A stretch of DNA of 10,564 nucleotides, taken from the NCBI GenBank assembly GCA_019235595.1, contig JAFAKI010000263.1:1-10564 (forward strand), given 5' to 3'. The notes below the pieces were generated by a model. It was not told where the DNA came from. It did not search any database and saw nothing but the letters and a program-made list of their open reading frames with translations. The stretch's first letter is position 1; each line of letters starts with the position of its first letter. The position numbers were made by a program, and so were the translations under genes. Positions 1-6,282 of this stretch are shown here, in pieces. This stretch comes from Mucilaginibacter sp. (GTDB lineage Bacteria > Bacteroidota > Bacteroidia > Sphingobacteriales > Sphingobacteriaceae).

Positions 1-56
1 TGACTTCATTGATCGCTCGATTATTGATTTAGAATATTAATTTGAATAATTAGCTT

Positions 57-1348
57 TTACCAGAAGTAGTAGTTTATGCCAATCTGTTCGCATTTTGATG
101 ATAAGGCCCAGTAACTGTCCCCAGTTATAGGTACAGCAGTCGTATACTGTGCAAAAAAGCCCCAGTTTTTATGTATCTGAAACCCCAGTTTAAACAGAAA
201 CGCGTTTTGCGCTGACGTAAAAGCATAAGGGTCGTTAGCCTCCATATCAGAAGCAGAATTTGGCTGGCTTTGCGATCCAAAATAAGCGTTAGAAATTCTA
301 AAATATCTTAGTACAACTCCAGCCCCGCCGTAAAATTTAAAATTTTCGGCATTATAAAAATTATAGATCACCTGTGGCGATACGGTTAGAGAAAGATCAT
401 CAAAAGATGCTCTGGACGGGATGTAAGGAGAAACCTTAAGAGTATATGACGAACTAAATTGGCTTTGAGCTATGCCCAATTCAATCCGCAACTGAAAACG
501 GCGTACCGATGGATTCACAAAAAAGTTTACGCCTCCCGATACCGCTAGGCCAAGTGAAGTAGATGATTTACCGCCTCCGGCCTCATAGGGGCTGCCTGAA
601 GCAGTAGACACGTTGTCAATATTTGCACCCGCGCCAACAAATATGTTAAATATTCTCCCCTGGCCAGATTACCTTTTTCGTATTCGGTTTTTGAAATTTT
701 ATTGATCTTGCTTACTATATCAGCAATATTGTCTTCAGTGTAATTAGCACGCTCAATATCTCTTTGGAGCGCTTCATTTAATGCTTCATATTTATTTGCG
801 AGAGCGAATAACTGTTTCATGTAAGTATTTTCATTTACAGTTACCCCCTTCTGTCCGTCTACCCGATCATTACTGTAGTTGTAATACAACCTGTATGCCA
901 ATTCCACTGGCGTATATTCAGGAGTTTCGCCGGTGTAGAAACGCGTTTTGACGTTATCAGTGTATGAATACAATACTAAATTTTTACCCTTTTGCAATAT
1001 TCTTAAAAAAACAGTTGCATCTCGATAGCTGGTATCCCTTGAATTTCCCACATGATCTTTTTCCGTGGCATCCATGCTGATACGACCGCTATATCGTTTA
1101 TAAGCATCTAACCCGATGATATTAAACCAGGAAATATCTGATGGCGTAAGTTTTTTAGACTCTTTGTCGGTTAATAGGCTTTTAAAGTCAATAGCATCAG
1201 GATTAGCCTCCCATTCCCTATAATCAATAAAGCCTTTAAGGGTATCACCTTTAAGGTTTACAACATAGCCTGGTTTGTAATTGCTTTGCGCGTAAGACAG
1301 GGCCGGTAATAAAAATGCGGCAAGTAGTGTTTTGTAAAAATTCCTCAT
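57..1348 (-). pseudogene. Outer-membrane beta-barrel protein, split by a 1-nt frameshift
   Basis: Reading from ATG 1348, the first frame gives a signal peptide (MRNFYKTLLAAFLLPALSYA, cleavage before Q21), then a region starting YKPGYVVNLKGDTLKGFIDY that I recognise as typical of Bacteroidetes exported proteins of unknown function. After about residue 230 this frame loses protein character and stops at 545. A second frame opens at the same place and runs to the stop at 57-59. It reads RIFNIFVGAGANIDNV and then alternating hydrophobic/aromatic strands ending in YYFW, a C-terminal aromatic residue as expected for BAM-inserted barrels. Adding one base to the C4 run at 657-660 joins both into one protein of about 430 residues. 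The second frame alone has only a GTG (611) and no signal peptide, so it is not a separate gene. Function is unknown. It is either a true pseudogene or a sequencing error. It is divergent from the VIT-type transporter gene. Confidence 0.8.
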
Positions 1349-1436
1349 GTAATAAGGTTGTTAATTGGTAAAAAATCGCCGGTAAAAATAGTAATTTACA
1401 TTACAAATCCTAATTCAGACTAATCATAAATAACAA

Positions 1437-1467
1437 TTTGATACTCAAAACCATAATCATACTTGTA
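1437..1467 (+). promoter_or_regulatory. Putative Bacteroidetes-type promoter of the VIT-family gene
   Basis: A TTTG box (1437-1440) is followed after exactly 19 nt by TACTTGTA (1460-1467), a partial match to the Bacteroidetes -7 box TAnnTTTG with two mismatches. It lies 10 nt before the ATG at 1478, which would give a very short leader. The spacing is good but the -7 match is weak. Confidence 0.3.
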
Positions 1468-1477
1468 CATTTATCAC

Positions 1478-2167
1478 ATGCATCACGAACAACATTTAAA
1501 AAGCTCAGATACCATTAAGGACATTGTAATAGGCATGTCTGATGGTCTAACTGTCCCTTTCGCTCTTGCAGCCGGTCTTAGCGGGGCTATTACCTCATCG
1601 GGCATTGTGGTTACTGCAGGCATAGCTGAAATTGTAGCCGGATCAATTGCTATGGGGCTTGGCGGTTTCCTGGCCGGAAAAACCGAGTCTGACCATTACA
1701 ACTCTGAATTAAAAAGGGAGTATGATGAAGTGGAAAGAGTTCCGGAACAGGAAAAAATGGAAGTCAGGGAAGTATTCGCCGGTTTTGGCATATCCGAGCA
1801 TTTACAGCACGAGATTGCCAATGAAATGGCCAAAGATAAACATGCATGGGTTGATTTTATGATGCGTTATGAACTGGGCCTTGAGAAACCTGAAGCAAAC
1901 CGCGCCACACAAAGCGCTATTACCATCGGATTATCTTATATCGTTGGAGGGATTATCCCTTTGTCGCCATATATTTTTATAAAGGATTCGCAACAGGCTT
2001 TGTATTACTCCTGTGCTATCACCTCTATTTGTCTGTTTGTATTTGGCTATTTTAAGAGCAGGGTTACTGGTCAGCCAGCATGGTCAGGCGCTTTTAAAGT
2101 GCTGATCATTGGCGCACTTGCCGCCGCTGCCGCATTTGGCATGGCTAAAGTGATTAATGGAAAGTAG
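1478..2167 (+). CDS. VIT1/CCC1 family Fe2+/Mn2+ transporter
   Basis: A 229-residue inner-membrane protein of the VIT1/CCC1 family, which moves ferrous iron or manganese, usually out of the cytoplasm. Residues 13-37 (IKDIVIGMSDGLTVPFALAA) are the family's first transmembrane segment with its conserved Asp/Gly motif. Residues 43-68 form the second helix (GSIAMGLGGFLAG). A charged stretch at about 70-135, rich in Glu, His and Met (ELKREYDEVE, HEIANEMAKDKHAW), corresponds to the cytoplasmic metal-binding domain between helices 2 and 3. Three more helices follow at about 147-168, 175-192 and 205-225. I chose ATG 1478 (MHHEQH); an in-frame TTG at 1463 would only add five residues. There is no Shine-Dalgarno sequence. 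The gene is monocistronic and converges on the FMN reductase. Iron versus manganese cannot be decided from sequence alone. Confidence 0.9.
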   Translation: MHHEQHLKSSDTIKDIVIGMSDGLTVPFALAAGLSGAITSSGIVVTAGIAEIVAGSIAMGLGGFLAGKTESDHYNSELKREYDEVERVPEQEKMEVREVFAGFGISEHLQHEIANEMAKDKHAWVDFMMRYELGLEKPEANRATQSAITIGLSYIVGGIIPLSPYIFIKDSQQALYYSCAITSICLFVFGYFKSRVTGQPAWSGAFKVLIIGALAAAAAFGMAKVINGK

Positions 2168-2205
2168 TTGATTGAGTTAAGTGGTTGATTAAGTTGAGTG
2201 GTTGA
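2167..2205 (+). repeat. Tandem 17-bp repeat (two copies plus a partial third)
   Basis: GTTGATTGAGTTAAGTG (2167-2183) is followed directly by GTTGATTAAGTTGAGTG (2184-2200), 15 of 17 bases identical, then GTTGA (2201-2205). The array begins on the last base of the transporter stop codon. It is low in C and looks like a simple-word intergenic repeat. Confidence 0.75.
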
Positions 2206-2232
2206 AGGGCTTAATTGTCCAACTTAATCAAC
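2184..2232. terminator. Inverted repeat between convergent genes, possible bidirectional terminator
   Basis: GTTGATTAAGTTG (2184-2196) and CAACTTAATCAAC (2220-2232) are perfect 13-bp inverted repeats with a 23-nt loop. The right arm abuts the stop codon of the minus-strand reductase (2233-2235). Placement between converging genes suggests a shared terminator. However, the stem is A/T-rich and no clear U-run follows on either strand, so intrinsic termination is inferred, not shown. Confidence 0.45.
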
Positions 2233-2754
2233 TTAAAACTTAATGAATTTACCTATCTGCTCGTTAGTAAACTTCAAAGTATCTTCTTTAAAGAAATTAC
2301 CTTCTGCATTTAGTTCTTTGTGAACAGATGGGATGTGGATTTTTAAAGGCATTACGTGCAGATGGATGTAATTGCAGATGCCGGTGAAATGATCCACCCC
2401 GCGGATATTACCATATCTACCGGACGATATCCCCACTAATGCCGCTTTTTTTTCATAGAAACTTTCCGGGAAAGAACAGGCATCAATAAATACCTTGAGC
2501 ACTCCGGGAAAGCTGCCATTATACTCAGGGATAACAAACAAAAACTTATCTGTTTTGGTAATGATATCCTGTATAGGTTCAAAATCTTTGCTCCGCTTGC
2601 CATAAAGATCCGTTTCGATCAGATTGGGAGGCAATTCTGACAAGGATAATAATCCGGCCTCGGTCCCTTTTTCCTTTAATTTTCGTCGGTAATATTGAGC
2701 AACTTTAAGCGTTGAACTTCCTGGACGATTTGTTGATGATATAATGGTGATCAT
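2233..2754 (-). CDS. NADPH-dependent FMN reductase family oxidoreductase
   Basis: A 173-residue flavodoxin-fold protein of the FMN_red family (SsuE/AzoR/chromate-reductase-like), a cytosolic enzyme that uses NAD(P)H to reduce flavin, quinones or xenobiotics. The N-terminus MITIISSTNRPGSSTLKVAQ matches strand 1 plus the phosphate-binding loop (S7-S14, with GSSTLK). Residues 72-90 (LFVIPEYNGSFPGVLKVFID) are the family's flavin-contacting PEYNGSxPGxLKxxID motif. Residues 104-117 (AALVGISSGRYGNI) match the strand and G-rich loop next to the flavin. Length is normal for the family. The start is ATG 2754; no Shine-Dalgarno sequence is seen. It is monocistronic, convergent with the transporter and divergent from parA. 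Short-word repeats flank it on both sides. The natural substrate cannot be told from sequence. Confidence 0.88.
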   Translation of the reverse strand: MITIISSTNRPGSSTLKVAQYYRRKLKEKGTEAGLLSLSELPPNLIETDLYGKRSKDFEPIQDIITKTDKFLFVIPEYNGSFPGVLKVFIDACSFPESFYEKKAALVGISSGRYGNIRGVDHFTGICNYIHLHVMPLKIHIPSVHKELNAEGNFFKEDTLKFTNEQIGKFIKF

Positions 2755-2762
2755 TTGTTTAA

Positions 2763-2889
2763 TTAGTGAATTAGTGAGTTAGTGAATTAGTGAATAATTA
2801 GAGCTCGTTGGCTAAAATGATAACATCATTAAATCGAATAAATCGCGGCTACGACAATTCAATAATTCACTCATTCACTCATTCACTAA
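2763..2889. repeat. MITE-like element: inverted arrays of the octamer TTAGTGAA
   Basis: Four head-to-tail octamers on the left (TTAGTGAA, TTAGTGAG, TTAGTGAA, TTAGTGAA; 2763-2794) face four inverted ones on the right (TTCAATAA, TTCACTCA, TTCACTCA, TTCACTAA; 2858-2889). Read as one terminal inverted repeat, the two 32-nt arms match at 28 positions. A 63-nt core (2795-2857) lies between and has no coding potential. The 7-mer TTTGTTT occurs just outside both ends (2754-2760 and 2894-2900), though not at equal distances. The element occupies most of the gap between the reductase and parA and would form a long hairpin if transcribed. Confidence 0.7.
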
Positions 2890-2943
2890 CTGTTTTGTTT
2901 GTAATTTGCCATAAGCTGTGGATTTCTGTATAGTTAAAATATG

Positions 2944-2951
2944 TATCTTTA
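2944..2951 (+). promoter_or_regulatory. Putative -7 promoter element for the parA operon
   Basis: TATCTTTA at 2944-2951 matches the Bacteroidetes -7 box TAnnTTTG in all but the last base. Transcription would start at about 2957, leaving a leader of about 87 nt before the parA ATG. No TTTG box is seen at the right distance upstream; the best is TTTC at 2923-2926. Confidence 0.45.
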
Positions 2952-2971
2952 GCCCGGTGAATTACCTCTGC

Positions 2972-2993
2972 GAAGGTAGAAATTTCTGCTTTC
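2972..2993. other. 22-bp imperfect palindrome in the parA leader
   Basis: The palindrome centres on the perfect 10-mer AGAAATTTCT (2978-2987) and extends to GAA at the left end and TTC at the right end, with 18 of 22 positions symmetric. The mismatches would be G-U pairs or A-C in RNA. It sits about 50 nt before the parA start and could be an operator or a small leader hairpin; it could also be chance. Confidence 0.3.
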
Positions 2994-3044
2994 ATTTTGC
3001 GTTGGTATAAAACCTACACCTGTTATAAAAATTGGAACATACGA

Positions 3045-3848
3045 ATGAGTAAAATTATTGCTTTAGCCAACCAAAAAGGCGGCGTAGGAAAAACTACGTC
3101 CTCCATAAACCTGGCTGCGAGTTTGGCAGTTCTGGAATACAAAACATTACTGGTTGATGCCGATCCTCAGGCTAATTCAACATCAGGTATAGGTTTTGAC
3201 CCGCGTACAATAAAGAATAGTATCTACGAGTGCATTATTAACGACATTGATGCACACGAAGCAATTCAGAAAACCGAAACCCCTAACCTTGATCTGCTTC
3301 CGGCACACATCGACCTGGTAGGTGCCGAGATAGAAATGATTAACCTGGTTGATCGCGAGTATAAAATGAAAGCTGTACTTGACAGCGTGCGCAGCGAGTA
3401 TGATTTTATCATTATAGATTGCTCTCCGTCATTGGGCCTGATCACAATCAATGCTTTAAGTGCGGCAGATTCTGTGATAGTGCCTGTTCAGTGTGAATAT
3501 TTTGCATTGGAAGGGTTAGGGAAGTTACTGAATACCATAAAAATTGTTCAAACCCGCTTAAATACCGCGCTGCAGATAGAAGGTATATTGCTAACTATGT
3601 ATGATGTAAGGCTCCGCCTCTCAAACCAGGTAGTCGAAGAAGTTAAAAATCACTTTGAAGACATGGTTTTTGAAACAATTATTCAGCGTAATACACGTTT
3701 AAGCGAAGCACCCAGCTTTGGAATGTCGGTAATTATGCACGATGCCAATAGTAAAGGCGCCATCAATTATTTGAACCTGGCCCGCGAAATTGTGCGAAAA
3801 AACGGAATGTTAAAAGGCGAAACTATCGCCACAACGGAAACTATATAA
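3045..3848 (+). CDS. parA: Chromosome-partitioning ATPase ParA (Soj)
   Basis: A 267-residue P-loop ATPase that, with ParB, segregates replicated origins by ATP-dependent cycling on the nucleoid. The deviant Walker A motif KGGVGKTT is at residues 11-18, with the signature Lys at 11 and the P-loop Lys at 16. Walker A' DADPQ is at 38-42, and Walker B with IIIDCSPSLG is at 122-131. The conserved VPVQCEYFALEGL is at 147-158, and the C-terminal DNA-binding-type region with RNTRLSEAPSFG is at 215-226. The start ATG 3045 (MSKIIALANQ) places the Walker motif where the family has it; an in-frame TTG at 2997 would add an unconserved tail. It is first in a cluster with parB (3-nt gap), and this order is usual for chromosomal ParA. 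A promoter-like TATCTTTA lies about 95 nt upstream. Confidence 0.97.
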   Translation: MSKIIALANQKGGVGKTTSSINLAASLAVLEYKTLLVDADPQANSTSGIGFDPRTIKNSIYECIINDIDAHEAIQKTETPNLDLLPAHIDLVGAEIEMINLVDREYKMKAVLDSVRSEYDFIIIDCSPSLGLITINALSAADSVIVPVQCEYFALEGLGKLLNTIKIVQTRLNTALQIEGILLTMYDVRLRLSNQVVEEVKNHFEDMVFETIIQRNTRLSEAPSFGMSVIMHDANSKGAINYLNLAREIVRKNGMLKGETIATTETI

Positions 3849-3851
3849 ATA

Positions 3852-4754
3852 ATGAGTGCAGAGAAGAGAAATGCTTTGGGTAGAGGATTAGGTGCCCTTT
3901 TGAATGATTCTGTAAGCGTACTTCCGAATAAAAATGAAATTGGCACGAGCAGCGATGTAAATCCAATGGGCTCTGTCAACGAGATAAAAATTGCCGAGAT
4001 AGAAGTTAACCCTTTCCAGCCACGTACCGATTTCGACCAGGAAGCGTTGGCTGAATTGGCTGATTCCATAAAACTGCAGGGCTTAATTCAGCCCATCACT
4101 GTAAGAAAGGTAAGCGCCCACAAATTTCAATTGATATCGGGCGAACGCCGTTTGCGCGCATCAAAATTAGCCGGACTGACACAGATACCTGCTTATGTCC
4201 GCACGGCCAACGATCAGCAAATGCTGGAAATGGCATTGATTGAAAACATCCAGCGCGAAAACCTGAATGCCATAGAAGTTGCACTAAGTTTTCAGCGGAT
4301 GATAGATGAATGCAGCCTGAAACAGGAAGAGCTTGGCGAACGCGTGAGCAAAAACCGTTCGACAGTGACCAACTACCTGCGCCTGCTAAAATTGCCGCCA
4401 ACCATCCAGGCGTCTATCCGCGATAACCAGATCAGCATGGGACATGCAAAAGCGCTGATATCTGTAGCTGACCCTGCAAAACAATTGTATATCCATCAAC
4501 AGATCATCCAGCAAGAATTATCGGTTCGCAGGGTCGAAGAAATGGTGCGCGATATGCAAAAGCCGCCGGTAAAAAAGGAAGGCAAACAACCTGAACCGCT
4601 GTCCTTCCAGGTACAAAAGATACAGGACGAACTTGCATCTAAATTCAGCACAAATGTTAAACTAAAATTAAACAGCCAGGGAAAGGGTAGCATCGAGATC
4701 CCTTTTCTGTCAGAGGATGATCTTAACCGCATCCTTGAAATGCTGGATTGGTAA
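3852..4754 (+). CDS. parB: Chromosome-partitioning protein ParB (Spo0J), CTPase clamp
   Basis: A 300-residue ParB that binds parS sites near the origin, closes as a CTP-dependent sliding clamp and stimulates ParA. The N-terminus carries the ParA-contacting motif NALGRGLGALL (residues 7-17). The ParB/sulfiredoxin CTP-binding domain follows at about 43-135, with NPFQPR (53-58), GLIQPITVR (77-85), the GERRLRA box (97-103) and ENIQRENLN (131-139), the CTP/Mg-binding motif. A helix-turn-helix of the KorB type is at about 155-180 (QEELGERVSKNRSTVTNYLRLLKL region). The C-terminal dimerisation domain, after a Pro/Lys linker near 238-249, ends ILEMLDW. No perfect parS palindrome (TGTTTCACGTGAAACA-type) was found anywhere in the window, so its targets must lie elsewhere. 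It starts 3 nt after parA and stops 2 nt before the DUF5683 gene, so the genes are probably cotranscribed. Confidence 0.97.
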   Translation: MSAEKRNALGRGLGALLNDSVSVLPNKNEIGTSSDVNPMGSVNEIKIAEIEVNPFQPRTDFDQEALAELADSIKLQGLIQPITVRKVSAHKFQLISGERRLRASKLAGLTQIPAYVRTANDQQMLEMALIENIQRENLNAIEVALSFQRMIDECSLKQEELGERVSKNRSTVTNYLRLLKLPPTIQASIRDNQISMGHAKALISVADPAKQLYIHQQIIQQELSVRRVEEMVRDMQKPPVKKEGKQPEPLSFQVQKIQDELASKFSTNVKLKLNSQGKGSIEIPFLSEDDLNRILEMLDW

Positions 4755-4756
4755 GC

Positions 4757-5418
4757 ATGTATAAATGTTTGTTATTTTTTGGGTTGATGCTTGGATTGGC
4801 TGTTGTAGCAAAGGCTCAACAGCCGGACACTATCACCGTGAAAAACAAAAAAGATAGCCTGAACCGCGCAAAGGATTCAGTAGCCTCAAAACGGTATTAT
4901 CCTAAGATAACCAAAGAGAAAACCTATCACCCCGATAGTTTGCATGACCCACATAAGGCTGTTATGCGCTCTCTGATGATACCCGGATGGGGGCAAATCT
5001 ACAACCATCGCTGGTGGAAACTGCCGCTTATTTATGGCGGACTTGGTTTATTGGGTGACGTGGTGATTTTTAATAACAATTATTATAAGGAATTTTTAAA
5101 AGAAGCCCTTCTACGCGAAAAAGGCATTGTAAATACCCCTCAAAATGACAAAGCTCTCGCCGGTGTCTCCAACGATGACGTGGTTACTTACACCAATCTT
5201 TATCGCCGCAACCGCGACCTGGGGATATTAGGTTTTGTGGTGGCTGGGGAATACAGATGATAGACGCCTACATTGATGCGAAGTTTATCAGGAGCTACAC
5301 CATGGACAATAATTTATCATTTAAAGTAAGTCCTGGTACAATAGGTCAACCTATATATGCACTAAACAGCAACTACACATTTATTCCGGCTGTGAAAATT
5401 ACTTTTACGCTTAAATAA
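4757..5418 (+). pseudogene. DUF5683 domain membrane protein, frameshifted near its C-terminus
   Basis: The start ATG 4757 lies 2 nt after the parB stop and gives a signal peptide (MYKCLLFFGLMLGLAVVAKAQQ). A Lys/Asp-rich linker and the DUF5683 core follow: HDPHKAVMRSLMIPGWGQIYN and HRWWKLPLIYGGLGLLGDVVIF, a hydrophobic segment, then YRRNRDLGILGFVV. The reading frame then gives AGEYR and stops at 5258-5260. From 5245 another frame continues directly with WGIQMIDAYIDAKF and runs to TAA 5416-5418 with FIPAVKITFTLK. The sequence thus lacks one base at 5243-5245 (GC TGG where GCN TGG is needed). Restored, the protein has about 220 residues with the usual C-terminal region. Function is unknown; it is conserved in this position in Bacteroidetes, between parB and dapB. 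It is either a real late truncation or a sequencing error. Confidence 0.82.
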
Positions 5419-5465
5419 GTCTCTAAATATCCATTCAAACGGGAGAGTTAAAAAGAATAAAAATA

Positions 5466-5473
5466 TATCTTTA
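5466..5473 (+). promoter_or_regulatory. Putative -7 promoter element for dapB-lepB
   Basis: TATCTTTA, identical to the element before parA, lies 29 nt before the dapB ATG in the 84-nt gap after the DUF5683 gene. It would give a leader of about 20-25 nt. No TTTG box is seen at the right spacing. It suggests dapB-lepB can be transcribed apart from parAB. Confidence 0.45.
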
Positions 5474-5502
5474 CGCCTGCTGTTAACGAAGAATTACAAG
5501 TA

Positions 5503-6255
5503 ATGAACATCGCATTGTTAGGATACGGAAAAATGGGAAAGATCATTGAGAAGATCGCCATAGACCGTAAACACAATATCGTATTAAAAATAGACCACGA
5601 TAATCAGCACGAATTAACTGTTGAAAACCTAAAAAAAGCAGACGCTGTGATTGAATTTACCACCCCGGCCTCTGTTTTAAATAACATTCAGCATTGTTTT
5701 GATGCCGGTGTACCAGTAGTTGTAGGCACAACCGGTTGGTACGAGCACCTACCGCAAGTAAAGCTAAACTGTATTGAGACTGGAAGTACGTTATTGTATG
5801 CATCGAACTTTAGTGTAGGCGTAAATATCTTCTTTCACATCAACAAAAAGCTGGCAAAGCTGATGAATAATTACCCGTATTATGATGTGCAGGTAGAAGA
5901 AATACACCATACTCAAAAACTGGATTCACCAAGCGGAACCGCCATCACCATAGCAGAAGGAATAATTGACAATCTCGACCGCAAAAAGGAGTGGGTAAAT
6001 GTTTTAACCGCCGAAGGCAATGAGGCTGATGATAGCAACCTGAAAAATGAGCAGGTACTGATCGAGTCGTTCCGTATTAACAGCGTACCGGGCACCCATA
6101 CGGTAATCTATGATTCAGAAGTGGATACCATAGAGTTTAAACACACCGCCCATAATCGCAACGGTTTTGCATTAGGCGCGGTATTGGCTGCCGAATGGGT
6201 TCACAATAAAAAGGGCTTCTTCTCTGTTGAAGAGATGTTCAATTTTGATATTTAA
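5503..6255 (+). CDS. dapB: 4-hydroxy-tetrahydrodipicolinate reductase
   Basis: A 250-residue cytosolic enzyme that reduces hydroxytetrahydrodipicolinate with NAD(P)H in the diaminopimelate/lysine pathway, feeding peptidoglycan. The N-terminal Rossmann fold starts MNIALLGYGKMGKIIE, the dinucleotide loop being GYGKMG at residues 7-12. VIEFTTPASVL (49-59) and VVVGTTGW (72-79) are the cofactor-contacting segments typical of DapB. SNFSVGVNIFF (101-111) begins the C-terminal domain. The catalytic motif EEIHHTQKLDSPSGTA (132-147) contains H135/H136, K139 as the expected proton donor and the substrate-binding SGT at 144-146. RINSVPGTHTV (191-201) and FKHTAHNRNGFALGA (212-226) complete the family pattern. 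Length is near the usual 240-270. It is followed after 27 nt by lepB. Confidence 0.97.
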   Translation: MNIALLGYGKMGKIIEKIAIDRKHNIVLKIDHDNQHELTVENLKKADAVIEFTTPASVLNNIQHCFDAGVPVVVGTTGWYEHLPQVKLNCIETGSTLLYASNFSVGVNIFFHINKKLAKLMNNYPYYDVQVEEIHHTQKLDSPSGTAITIAEGIIDNLDRKKEWVNVLTAEGNEADDSNLKNEQVLIESFRINSVPGTHTVIYDSEVDTIEFKHTAHNRNGFALGAVLAAEWVHNKKGFFSVEEMFNFDI

Positions 6256-6282
6256 AATAAACCTTCATTAAAAAATACAAGA

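Noticed and set aside
57..611. Stand-alone 184-residue barrel gene starting at GTG 611
   Set aside because: It lacks a signal peptide, and coding sense continues upstream of 611 in the same frame to the frameshift near 657.
1463..1477. TTG start for the VIT-family protein
   Set aside because: It adds five unconserved residues and overlaps the putative -7 element; ATG 1478 is more likely.
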